DNA of 64,000 nucleotides from NCBI RefSeq assembly GCF_018687575.1, contig NZ_CP061297.1, positions 372,001-436,000 of the forward strand, in the 5' to 3' direction. Within the stretch, counting starts at the first letter, position 1; the number at the start of each line of letters is the position of its first letter. The notes under the pieces are model-generated. The model had not been told where the DNA came from and made no database searches. It saw only the letters and a list, made by a program, of their open reading frames with translations. Shown here piece after piece: positions 55,642 to 64,000 of the stretch. The position numbers were made by a program, and so were the translations under genes. Origin of the DNA: Polynucleobacter asymbioticus (GTDB lineage Bacteria > Pseudomonadota > Gammaproteobacteria > Burkholderiales > Burkholderiaceae).

Positions 55642-57351
<1,710 letters not shown>

Positions 57352-57359
<8 letters not shown>

Positions 57360-57543
57360 TCGAATACACGTAAGGGCGTTGCTTTAATTTAGCTTCCTTG
57401 GCGCGACGTTGATCTTCAACGGTCAAAGGCTCTTTATCCCAAAGGAGTGCGCGACCAGCTTGCTGGCCCGCTTCGAGATGTGGTTTCTCGGATTTAAGCT
57501 CATTCAAGAACTGGGTGAATTCGGATGTATATCTAGCCATCAT
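57352..57543 (-). CDS. DUF3460-family small protein
   Basis: A 63-aa protein with YTSEFTQFLNELKSEKPHLEAGQQAGRALLWDK, the pattern of DUF3460, a small family found mainly in Burkholderiales. It is highly charged and probably helical; no function is known. AGGA lies just upstream of the paired ATG codons (57543/57540). It overlaps scpA and sits in the metG-to-panC run. Confidence 0.8.
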
Positions 57544-57690
57544 ATTTCCTAAAATTCTTAATTAATTCAATAACTTATGAAAATAACTGCAGGGCAACAA
57601 ACTGCCTAGCCCATCATTATTAACGATTTTTCCTACAAACCTGCCGACTTTTTGGCTAATTCCAAGAAAACAGCTCTTTTTAGCTTGTTT

Positions 57691-59361
57691 TTAGAGGTTT
57701 GCAGCCAACAAAGCCTCGATTTGAGGCGCTTCAACGCGCGTCATGAGGTGTTTGTAGGGTTTGATCGGATTTTGGCTGGAAAGGGGCGTTTTAACGTCAT
57801 TCCAGCTCATGGCTGGGACCGAGAGGAAGTCTTCAACCCCGGCTGTGACTTGAGGTAGCACTGGCTTGAGATACAGGCTCAGTAAACGGAATGCCTCTAG
57901 GGTGATGCTGCAGACTCGTTGTAAGTCAGCTTCACGCTCTGGATCCTTGGCGATTTCCCAAGGCTTGTTTTCATCCACAAAGGCATTGACCTTGTCTGCC
58001 AGCTCCATGATCGTACGCAATGCTTTTGCATATTCACGTGCTTCATAAAGCTCGGCAATTTTTTCACTAGCCGATCCAATATCAGCAAGCAGTGGATTGC
58101 TCATTGCTGCATCAGAAACGACTCCGCCAAAACGCTTCACCAAGAAGCCAGCGCTGCGACTCGCGATATTAATGTATTTGCCCAATAAATCGCTGTTCAC
58201 TCGAGCAACAAAGTCTTGAAGATTTAAATCTAAATCTTCCATGCTGTCATTCAGTTTCGTTGCAAAGTAGTAGCGGAACCATTCAGGATTAAAACCCGAT
58301 TCAATCACGCTATGAGCAGAAATTAAAGTACCACGAGACTTACTCATCTTTTCACCATCAACAGTGAGGAAGCCATGAGCAAATACATTGGTCGGTGTTC
58401 GGTAGCCTGCAAAGTGCAGCGTTGCAGGCCAAAAGAGTGTATGGAAATACAGAATATCTTTACCGATAAAGTGATATTGCTCGGTAGTTGTATCGGGCTT
58501 AACCCACTCCTCAAAGTCCAAGCCCTTGCTCTGGCAGTAGTTGAGGAAGCTGGCGTAGTAGCCAATCGGCGCATCAAGCCAAACATAGAAATACTTGCCG
58601 GGTGCATCGGGGATTTCAAAGCCAAAGTAGGGAGCGTCACGGGAGATATCCCAGTCACCGAGCTTGCTATCTCCAGGTTGTCCAACCCACTCTTTCATCT
58701 TATTGCGAGCTTCGGGTTGAAGTGGCGTTTTTACTTGAGTCCATTCACGCAAAAAAGTTTCACAGCGAGGGTCCGACAGTTTGAAGAAGTAATGATCGGA
58801 AACTTTTTTAATGGGGGTTGCGCCACTCACTACAGAGAACGGATTTTTCAAATCCGTTGGAGAATAAGTTGCCCCACACTTTTCGCAGGAGTCGCCGTAC
58901 TGATCTTTGGCGCCACATTTAGGGCACTCGCCTTTGATGAAACGATCGGGCAAGAACATTTCTTTAACTGGGTCGTATGCTTGCTCAATCGAGCGCATTT
59001 CAATTAGACCGGCATCACGCAACTTGAGATAGATGCTTTGAGAGAGTTTTTCATTCTCAGGACTATCGGTGGTGTAGTAGTTATCAAACGAGATTAAGAA
59101 ATCATCGAAGTCGCGCTTGTGCTCTTTCCAAACATTGGCAATGAGCTCTTGCGGAGTGAGACCCTCTTTTTCAGCGCGCAACATGATCGGAGTACCGTGG
59201 GTGTCATCAGCGCCAACATAGTGCACTTCATGACCACGCATTCTCTGAAAGCGCACCCAGATATCAGTCTGGACATACTCCACCAAATGCCCAATATGAA
59301 TCTGGCCATTGGCGTAAGGCAAGGCGGAGGTAACTAGCAAGCGACGTTTGGGGCTACTCAT
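57691..59361 (-). CDS. metG: Methionyl-tRNA synthetase, short form
   Basis: Charges tRNA-Met. The HIGH-type motif is [17 protein letters not shown] near residue 15, the zinc knuckle is [18 protein letters not shown] near 145, and the KMSKSRG loop follows. The anticodon-binding helices occupy about 385-545. The protein ends at 556 aa with [11 protein letters not shown] and lacks the C-terminal Trbp111-type dimer domain found in E. coli and many betaproteobacteria (about 680 aa and more). The 147 bases downstream hold no frame that could supply it. Confidence 0.95.
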   Translation of the reverse strand: MSSPKRRLLVTSALPYANGQIHIGHLVEYVQTDIWVRFQRMRGHEVHYVGADDTHGTPIMLRAEKEGLTPQELIANVWKEHKRDFDDFLISFDNYYTTDSPENEKLSQSIYLKLRDAGLIEMRSIEQAYDPVKEMFLPDRFIKGECPKCGAKDQYGDSCEKCGATYSPTDLKNPFSVVSGATPIKKVSDHYFFKLSDPRCETFLREWTQVKTPLQPEARNKMKEWVGQPGDSKLGDWDISRDAPYFGFEIPDAPGKYFYVWLDAPIGYYASFLNYCQSKGLDFEEWVKPDTTTEQYHFIGKDILYFHTLFWPATLHFAGYRTPTNVFAHGFLTVDGEKMSKSRGTLISAHSVIESGFNPEWFRYYFATKLNDSMEDLDLNLQDFVARVNSDLLGKYINIASRSAGFLVKRFGGVVSDAAMSNPLLADIGSASEKIAELYEAREYAKALRTIMELADKVNAFVDENKPWEIAKDPEREADLQRVCSITLEAFRLLSLYLKPVLPQVTAGVEDFLSVPAMSWNDVKTPLSSQNPIKPYKHLMTRVEAPQIEALLAANL

Positions 59362-59489
59362 GCGTACTTAAAATAGAAATATTCAACAAATGGGAATACA
59401 GGATTATGGGGCTTGAGCCTCCACTTCAGCAGTAATTTTAGTCTGCGGTTAAAGTTAATACCGAATTGAACCTATTTAAGAGGCGTTTT

Positions 59490-60338
59490 ATGGCTTTGCC
59501 CCACAACATTCAGATGTCTCACGCTTCCGTGCCCTTGGTGCACGAGGTGCAGATCATGGATGAGGCGGGACGTATTAAGACCGCCCATATTCCTGGGGAG
59601 CGCCCTCTCACCATCTATCTCGATAAGCGGGAAGTTGTCACCCTGATGACCTTGGGGAGTGCCCCGGAGGCTCTGGTTCTGGGCTATTTGCGCAATCAAC
59701 GCCTTGTGGAGTCACCGGACGATATTGCGAGCATTCAGGTCGACTGGGAGACCGATTCAGCGGCAGTCAAGACTCATCGCAGCACGGTGGACATCGATGC
59801 CCTTACCAGCAAGCGCGTGGTGACTACGGGTTGTGGGCAAGGCACGATGTTTGGAGGTCTGATTGAGGAGATGGCCGAGATTAGATTGCCAGATGGCCCT
59901 CAATTAACCCAAGAGGCAATAGTGGCCCTGATCGATAGCATTCGGGTACACGATACGATTTATAAGAAATCCGGCTCCGTCCATGCCTGTGCTGTTTTTG
60001 AGCGCGAAGGTAATGACAGCGTCCGACTTCTACACTTTATTGAGGATGTTGGGCGTCATAACGCTGTTGACTCCATTTCTGGTCTGATGTGGCTGGCTGA
60101 CAAGCCGGGCAAAGACTTGATCTTCTTTACTACTGGGCGCCTTACCTCGGAGATGGTCATTAAAGGGGCTCAGATGGGTATTCCTTTCTTGATGACCCGT
60201 TCTGGCATGACCCTGATGGGCCTGGAGCTCGCCCGCAAAACCAATCTCACCTTGTTATCCCGTTGTTCGGGGAAGCATTTTGAGATCTTCAATGCCCCTG
60301 AGAGGGTGATTTTTACCTCTCCATCAGTTACCTCGTAA
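59490..60338 (+). CDS. fdhD: Formate dehydrogenase accessory sulfurtransferase FdhD
   Basis: Transfers sulfur from IscS to the molybdenum/tungsten cofactor of formate dehydrogenase. The sequence has the FdhD pattern [59 protein letters not shown] and MTRSG. The usual C-x-x-C pair is changed: C115-G-Q-G in VTTGCGQGT keeps only the first cysteine. The ATG at 59490 is chosen for its upstream AAGAGG over the TTG at 59466; 282 aa. No formate dehydrogenase genes are in the window. It lies between metG and dcd, opposite to metG. Confidence 0.9.
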   Translation: MALPHNIQMSHASVPLVHEVQIMDEAGRIKTAHIPGERPLTIYLDKREVVTLMTLGSAPEALVLGYLRNQRLVESPDDIASIQVDWETDSAAVKTHRSTVDIDALTSKRVVTTGCGQGTMFGGLIEEMAEIRLPDGPQLTQEAIVALIDSIRVHDTIYKKSGSVHACAVFEREGNDSVRLLHFIEDVGRHNAVDSISGLMWLADKPGKDLIFFTTGRLTSEMVIKGAQMGIPFLMTRSGMTLMGLELARKTNLTLLSRCSGKHFEIFNAPERVIFTSPSVTS

Positions 60339-60379
60339 ATTCGTGGGCATATGGCCTGCGATGGTTTTACAATTCGGCC

Positions 60380-60946
60380 ATGACTATTAAATCTGACCAC
60401 TGGATCCGCCGCATGGGCGAGCAAGGCATGATCAGCCCATTTGAACCTGGGCAGGTCCGCCAAGATGCTGCCGGGCAAAAAATTGTGAGCTATGGCACTT
60501 CAAGCTACGGCTATGACATTCGTTGCGCTGATGAGTTCAAGATTTTCACGAACATCAATAGCACCATTGTTGACCCTAAGAATTTCGACGAGCAATCGTT
60601 TGTTGATTTCAAGGGCTCAGTTTGCATCATCCCGCCCAACTCTTTTGCATTGGCAAGAACTGTTGAGTACTTCAAGATCCCACGCAGCGTATTAACGGTT
60701 TGCGTTGGTAAGAGTACGTATGCACGTTGCGGAATTATTGTGAACGTCACTCCGTTCGAGCCTGAGTGGGAAGGTTACGTCACACTCGAGTTTTCTAATA
60801 CAACTCCTTTGCCTGCCAAGATTTATGCCGGCGAGGGATGTGCACAAGTTCTGTTCTTTGAAAGCGATGAAGTATGTGGCACATCGTACAAAGATCGTGG
60901 CGGTAAGTATCAAGGCCAAGTTGGCGTGACTCTGCCGAAGACTTAA
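60380..60946 (+). CDS. dcd: dCTP deaminase
   Basis: Deaminates dCTP to dUTP. Trimeric dUTPase-like fold; signatures are [43 protein letters not shown] with the catalytic glutamate in TPFEPEWEG, and the C-terminal GKYQGQVG. Length 188 aa is normal (193 in E. coli). It follows fdhD by 41 bases and precedes the decarboxylase gene. Confidence 0.96.
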   Translation: MTIKSDHWIRRMGEQGMISPFEPGQVRQDAAGQKIVSYGTSSYGYDIRCADEFKIFTNINSTIVDPKNFDEQSFVDFKGSVCIIPPNSFALARTVEYFKIPRSVLTVCVGKSTYARCGIIVNVTPFEPEWEGYVTLEFSNTTPLPAKIYAGEGCAQVLFFESDEVCGTSYKDRGGKYQGQVGVTLPKT

Positions 60947-60994
60947 TCTGCTTAATTTGCTTCATCGCCATATTGGCGACTCAAAAGGGTGCTC

Positions 60995-63262
60995 ATGAAA
61001 TTTCGTTTTCCAATCATCATTATTGATGAGGACTTTCGCTCTGAAAATATTTCAGGTTCGGGTATTCGCGACTTAGCGGAAGCCATTGAAAACGAAGGTA
61101 TGGAGGTGATTGGCTTAACTAGCTACGGTGATCTGACATCCTTTGCGCAGCAGGCCTCCCGGGCCTCCAGCTTTATTGTGTCGATTGATGACGAAGAGTT
61201 TGTTTCAGACTCTGAAGATCATGACTTGCCCGCATTAAACAACTTACGCGCATTTATTACCGAAGTGCGTAAGCGTAATGAAGATATTCCAATCTTCCTG
61301 TATGGCGAGACTCGCACTTCACGCCATATGCCAAACGATATTCTGCGTGAGTTGCATGGCTTCATTCATATGAATGAAGACACACCTGAGTTTGTGGCGC
61401 GTCACATTATTCGTGAGGCAAAGGTCTATCTAGATTCTTTGGCGCCACCATTCTTCCGCGCGCTCACTAATTACGCCTCTGAAGGTTCTTACTCTTGGCA
61501 TTGCCCAGGTCATTCAGGTGGCGTGGCTTTCTTAAAGAGCCCAGTAGGCCGTATGTTTCATCAATTCTTTGGTGAGAATATGCTCCGCGCTGACGTCTGT
61601 AACGCAGTGGAAGAGTTGGGTCAGTTGCTAGACCATACTGGACCTGTCTTGCAGAGCGAGCGCAATGCTGCGCGCATCTTCAATGCGGATCATTTGTTCT
61701 TTGTAACCAATGGCACATCCACATCCAACAAAATTGTTTGGCACTCAACTGTTGCCCCTGGCGACGTCGTGTTGGTGGACCGAAACTGCCACAAGTCAGT
61801 CATTCATTCGATCACAATGATGGGTGCAATCCCGATTTTCTTGATGCCAACGCGTAATCACCTTGGCATTATTGGTCCGATTCCAAAAGAAGAATTTGAG
61901 TGGAAAAACATCAAGAAGAAAATTGATGCTAATCCATTCATTAAGGATAAGAATGTCGTGCCTCGCGTGATGACCCTCACGCAAAGTACTTATGACGGTA
62001 TTGTTTACAACGTCGAGATGATTAAAGACATGCTCGATGGCAAAGTGGATTCATTGCATTTTGATGAAGCTTGGTTGCCGCATGCCGCATTCCATCCTTT
62101 CTACAAAGACATGCATGCTATTGGCAATGATCGCAAGCGTACTAAGAAGAGCTTGATGTTTGCTACCCAATCCACTCACAAGTTATTGGCTGGCCTCTCA
62201 CAAGCTTCGCAAGTATTGGTGCAGGATGCAGAAGAGCATAAGCTCGATCGCGATTGCTTCAATGAAGCCTATTTAATGCATACCTCTACCAGTCCACAGT
62301 ACGCCATCATCGCTTCTTGCGACGTATCTGCTGCCATGATGGAATCTCCTGGCGGCACTACCCTGGTTGAAGAATCTATCGCAGAGGCCATGGACTTCCG
62401 TCGCGCAATGCGTGAGGTGGATGATAAGTTTGGCGCGGACTGGTGGTTTAAGGTTTGGGGTCCAGATCATCTCACTGAAGAAGGTATTGGCGAACGTTCA
62501 GATTGGATTTTGGAGCCCAATGCTAGCTGGCATGATTTTGGTAATGTTGCCAAAGATTTCAATATGCTTGACCCCATCAAGGCGACAGTAGTGACGCCTG
62601 GTTTGGATGTTGAGGGTAACTTCGGTTCTATGGGTATCCCGGCGAGTATTGTTACTAAATACTTAGCTGAGCACGGCGTGATCGTAGAGAAGTGCGGTTT
62701 GTATTCCTTCTTCATTATGTTCACCATCGGCATTACCAAGGGTCGCTGGAATACTTTGGTAACTGAGTTACAGCAATTTAAAGACCACTTTGATAAGAAC
62801 GCTCCTTTGTGGAAAGTATTGCCAGAATTCGTTGCGAAACATCCGCGCTATGAGCGTGTTGGTTTGAAGGATATCTGTCAGCAGATCCATGAGTTCTACA
62901 AGAGCCGTAACGTAGCCCGCATGACCACGGAAATGTATACCTCAGACATGGTGCCAGCGATGATGCCTTCAGAAGCTTGGGCGAAGATGGCGCATAAAAA
63001 AGTAGATCGCGTGCCTTTGGATCAACTGGAAGACCGCATTACTGCGATGCTGGTTACTCCGTACCCTCCAGGTATTCCATTATTGATCCCAGGTGAGCGC
63101 TTTAATAAACGCATCATTGACTATCTCTACTTTGCCCGTGACTTCAATGAGCAATTCCCGGGCTTTGAAACTGATATTCATGGTTTGGTCAAAGCAGATA
63201 TCGATGGACGCAGTGAGTATTACGTTGATTGTGTGAGACAAGAGCCAGATATCACCCTGTGA
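60995..63262 (+). CDS. Orn/Lys/Arg decarboxylase, biodegradative family
   Basis: Large PLP enzyme (755 aa) that decarboxylates a basic amino acid. The N-terminal wing domain (about 1-130) is flavodoxin-like; SWHCPGHSGGVAF and the PLP lysine in TQSTHKLLAG (K396) mark the core. The size equals AdiA. It uses arginine, lysine or ornithine; substrate cannot be decided here, and a polyamine role (putrescine, cadaverine or agmatine) is the likely function. The ATG at 60995 with AAAAGGG upstream is preferred to the GTG at 60989. The transcript ends at the hairpin at 63276. Confidence 0.92.
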   Translation: MKFRFPIIIIDEDFRSENISGSGIRDLAEAIENEGMEVIGLTSYGDLTSFAQQASRASSFIVSIDDEEFVSDSEDHDLPALNNLRAFITEVRKRNEDIPIFLYGETRTSRHMPNDILRELHGFIHMNEDTPEFVARHIIREAKVYLDSLAPPFFRALTNYASEGSYSWHCPGHSGGVAFLKSPVGRMFHQFFGENMLRADVCNAVEELGQLLDHTGPVLQSERNAARIFNADHLFFVTNGTSTSNKIVWHSTVAPGDVVLVDRNCHKSVIHSITMMGAIPIFLMPTRNHLGIIGPIPKEEFEWKNIKKKIDANPFIKDKNVVPRVMTLTQSTYDGIVYNVEMIKDMLDGKVDSLHFDEAWLPHAAFHPFYKDMHAIGNDRKRTKKSLMFATQSTHKLLAGLSQASQVLVQDAEEHKLDRDCFNEAYLMHTSTSPQYAIIASCDVSAAMMESPGGTTLVEESIAEAMDFRRAMREVDDKFGADWWFKVWGPDHLTEEGIGERSDWILEPNASWHDFGNVAKDFNMLDPIKATVVTPGLDVEGNFGSMGIPASIVTKYLAEHGVIVEKCGLYSFFIMFTIGITKGRWNTLVTELQQFKDHFDKNAPLWKVLPEFVAKHPRYERVGLKDICQQIHEFYKSRNVARMTTEMYTSDMVPAMMPSEAWAKMAHKKVDRVPLDQLEDRITAMLVTPYPPGIPLLIPGERFNKRIIDYLYFARDFNEQFPGFETDIHGLVKADIDGRSEYYVDCVRQEPDITL

Positions 63263-63275
63263 TTAACGACTGCTT

Positions 63276-63307
63276 AATAAAAAACCACCTATGGGTGGTT
63301 TTTTATT
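63276..63307. terminator. Bidirectional terminator between decarboxylase and TRAP permease genes
   Basis: Perfect 14-base arms AATAAAAAACCACC / GGTGGTTTTTTATT with a TATG loop; T-runs on both strands. The TRAP gene stop codon (63303-63305) lies inside the right arm. Confidence 0.92.
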
Positions 63308-64000
63308 TACCTGGTTTATCTAGTTGAAAAACTACCGGTGCATCTTCATCCACTTTGCTTACAGGTGCCTCAGATTTAAGCTCATCACCCTCAGTGAAAT
63401 TAAAGTCTTGACTCTCCACTACTGCTGCAGGCTTATCCAGGAGGGTAGTCACTAGCGCTGGAAATGCCGCCACAATTACTACCATGATGAGTTGCAGGAC
63501 AACCCAAGGTAATGCACCCCAGTAGATATCGCTACTCTTGACTTCTTTTGGCGCAACGCCACGCAAATAGAACAGCGCAAATCCAAAAGGTGGATGCATA
63601 AATGAGGTTTGCATATTGACGCAGAGTATGACGCCGAACCACACTAGTGCAGCGCTGGCGGCTGCCTGGGGATTGCCATTCATGGAGGCGAGCAATACTG
63701 GTGCAAGCAGTTTGACTGCGACTGGTGCAAGTAGCGGCACTACGATGAAGGCGATTTCAAAGAAGTCTAAGAAGAACGCCAAAAAGAAAACAAACAGATT
63801 TACCGCTACCAAGAATCCAACCCAGCCGCCTGGCAGATTGGAAAATAACTCCTCTACCCAGTGACCGCCATCAACTCCCTGAAAGACAACCGAGAAGCAG
63901 GTGGAGCCAATCAAGATGAAGATGACCATCGCAGTAATGCGCATGGTGTTTTGATAGGCCTCTTGTATCAATCCCCTGAGATTAGGAATGCTTGCCCTAC
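63303..64000 (-). CDS. TRAP transporter large permease (DctM type), C-terminal part, truncated by window edge
   Basis: The frame stays open up to base 64000, so the gene starts outside the window. The 232 visible residues include about five transmembrane helices (ITAMVIFILIGSTCFSVVF; LAFFLDFFEIAFIVVPLLAPV; LVWFGVILCVNMQTSFMHPPFGFALFYLRGV) and an acidic tail. The QTSFMHPPFGFALFYLRG motif is typical of the large TRAP subunit for mannitol/chloroaromatic-type or dicarboxylate substrates. The small subunit and periplasmic receptor would be expected upstream, beyond the window. Substrate unknown. Confidence 0.88.
   Translation of the reverse strand, partial: RASIPNLRGLIQEAYQNTMRITAMVIFILIGSTCFSVVFQGVDGGHWVEELFSNLPGGWVGFLVAVNLFVFFLAFFLDFFEIAFIVVPLLAPVAVKLLAPVLLASMNGNPQAAASAALVWFGVILCVNMQTSFMHPPFGFALFYLRGVAPKEVKSSDIYWGALPWVVLQLIMVVIVAAFPALVTTLLDKPAAVVESQDFNFTEGDELKSEAPVSKVDEDAPVVFQLDKPGK

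Noticed and set aside
57544..57690. Frameshift that would restore a metG C-terminal domain
   Set aside because: The translated downstream frames show no Trbp111-like sequence and the gap is too short for the domain.
63971..64000. TTG at 63971 as the start of the TRAP gene
   Set aside because: The frame remains open to the window edge and the upstream residues continue the permease sequence, so the gene is cut by the edge.

Overview
The window looks like chromosome of a free-living freshwater betaproteobacterium of the Burkholderiaceae, most likely Polynucleobacter or a close relative. The pointers are gene order (yebC-purD-hemF-nadD-rsfS-rlmH-maf-rng; zapB-zapA-6S RNA; metG-scpA-panC with a small DUF3460 gene), Bug-type solute-binding proteins, moderate GC with compact spacing, and many ATGA/GTGA gene overlaps. 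No phage, insertion sequence, transposase or CRISPR array was seen. The genus is an inference from gene content; no database search was possible.

Layout. 1-2226: lipoprotein start (cut by the window edge), tRNA-Lys, amiC, tsaE. 2270-4535: queG and azlCD. 4553-10220: a 2-hydroxyacid/glyoxylate locus (GntR regulator, fused FAD/Fe-S oxidoreductase, serine-glyoxylate-type aminotransferase, GlcG-like protein). 10227-16227: rhlE-type helicase, gluQ, dnaE. 16257-20764: three LPS-type glycosyltransferases divergent from msbA. 20770-27487: a long minus-strand housekeeping block. 27629-31680: tRNA-Leu, then a threonate/erythronate catabolic operon and a Bug protein. 31763-38051: cysB-type regulator, lptGF, pepA, holC, lgt. 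38182-42156: malonate utilisation cassette (malonyl-CoA decarboxylase, Bug protein, malonyl-CoA synthetase). 42171-43797: TauE/SafE exporter, 6S RNA, zapA, zapB-like. 43849-48850: cobalamin uptake genes under a cobalamin riboswitch. 48926-55626: oxalate locus. 55642-60946: panC, scpA, DUF3460, metG, fdhD, dcd. 60995-64000: basic amino acid decarboxylase and the end of a TRAP permease.

How it fits together. The accessory content is about small organic acids found in lake water: glycolate/2-hydroxyacids and glyoxylate, four-carbon sugar acids, malonate and oxalate. Oxalate is handled by oxalyl-CoA decarboxylase (oxc) and two formyl-CoA:oxalate CoA-transferases (frc), giving CO2 and formate. FdhD, a formate dehydrogenase maturation factor, is encoded about 4 kb further on.

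The part most worth study is 48926-55626. A cysteine-free Crp/Fnr-type regulator carries an E-T-L-S-R recognition helix. It is followed within 40 bases by a perfect ATTGAC-N4-GTCAAT site. Next comes an oxc leader with three consecutive hairpins and no normal Shine-Dalgarno, then oxc, frc, a PAS-only protein, a second frc and a stand-alone protein resembling the hydrolase domain of 10-formyltetrahydrofolate dehydrogenase. This suggests a regulated oxalate module with a link between formyl-CoA/formate and folate one-carbon units. Other regulatory features worth checking are the 6S RNA placed between the zapA stop and the tauE start codon, a long-range inverted repeat around the B12 box, and a paired GntR-type operator.
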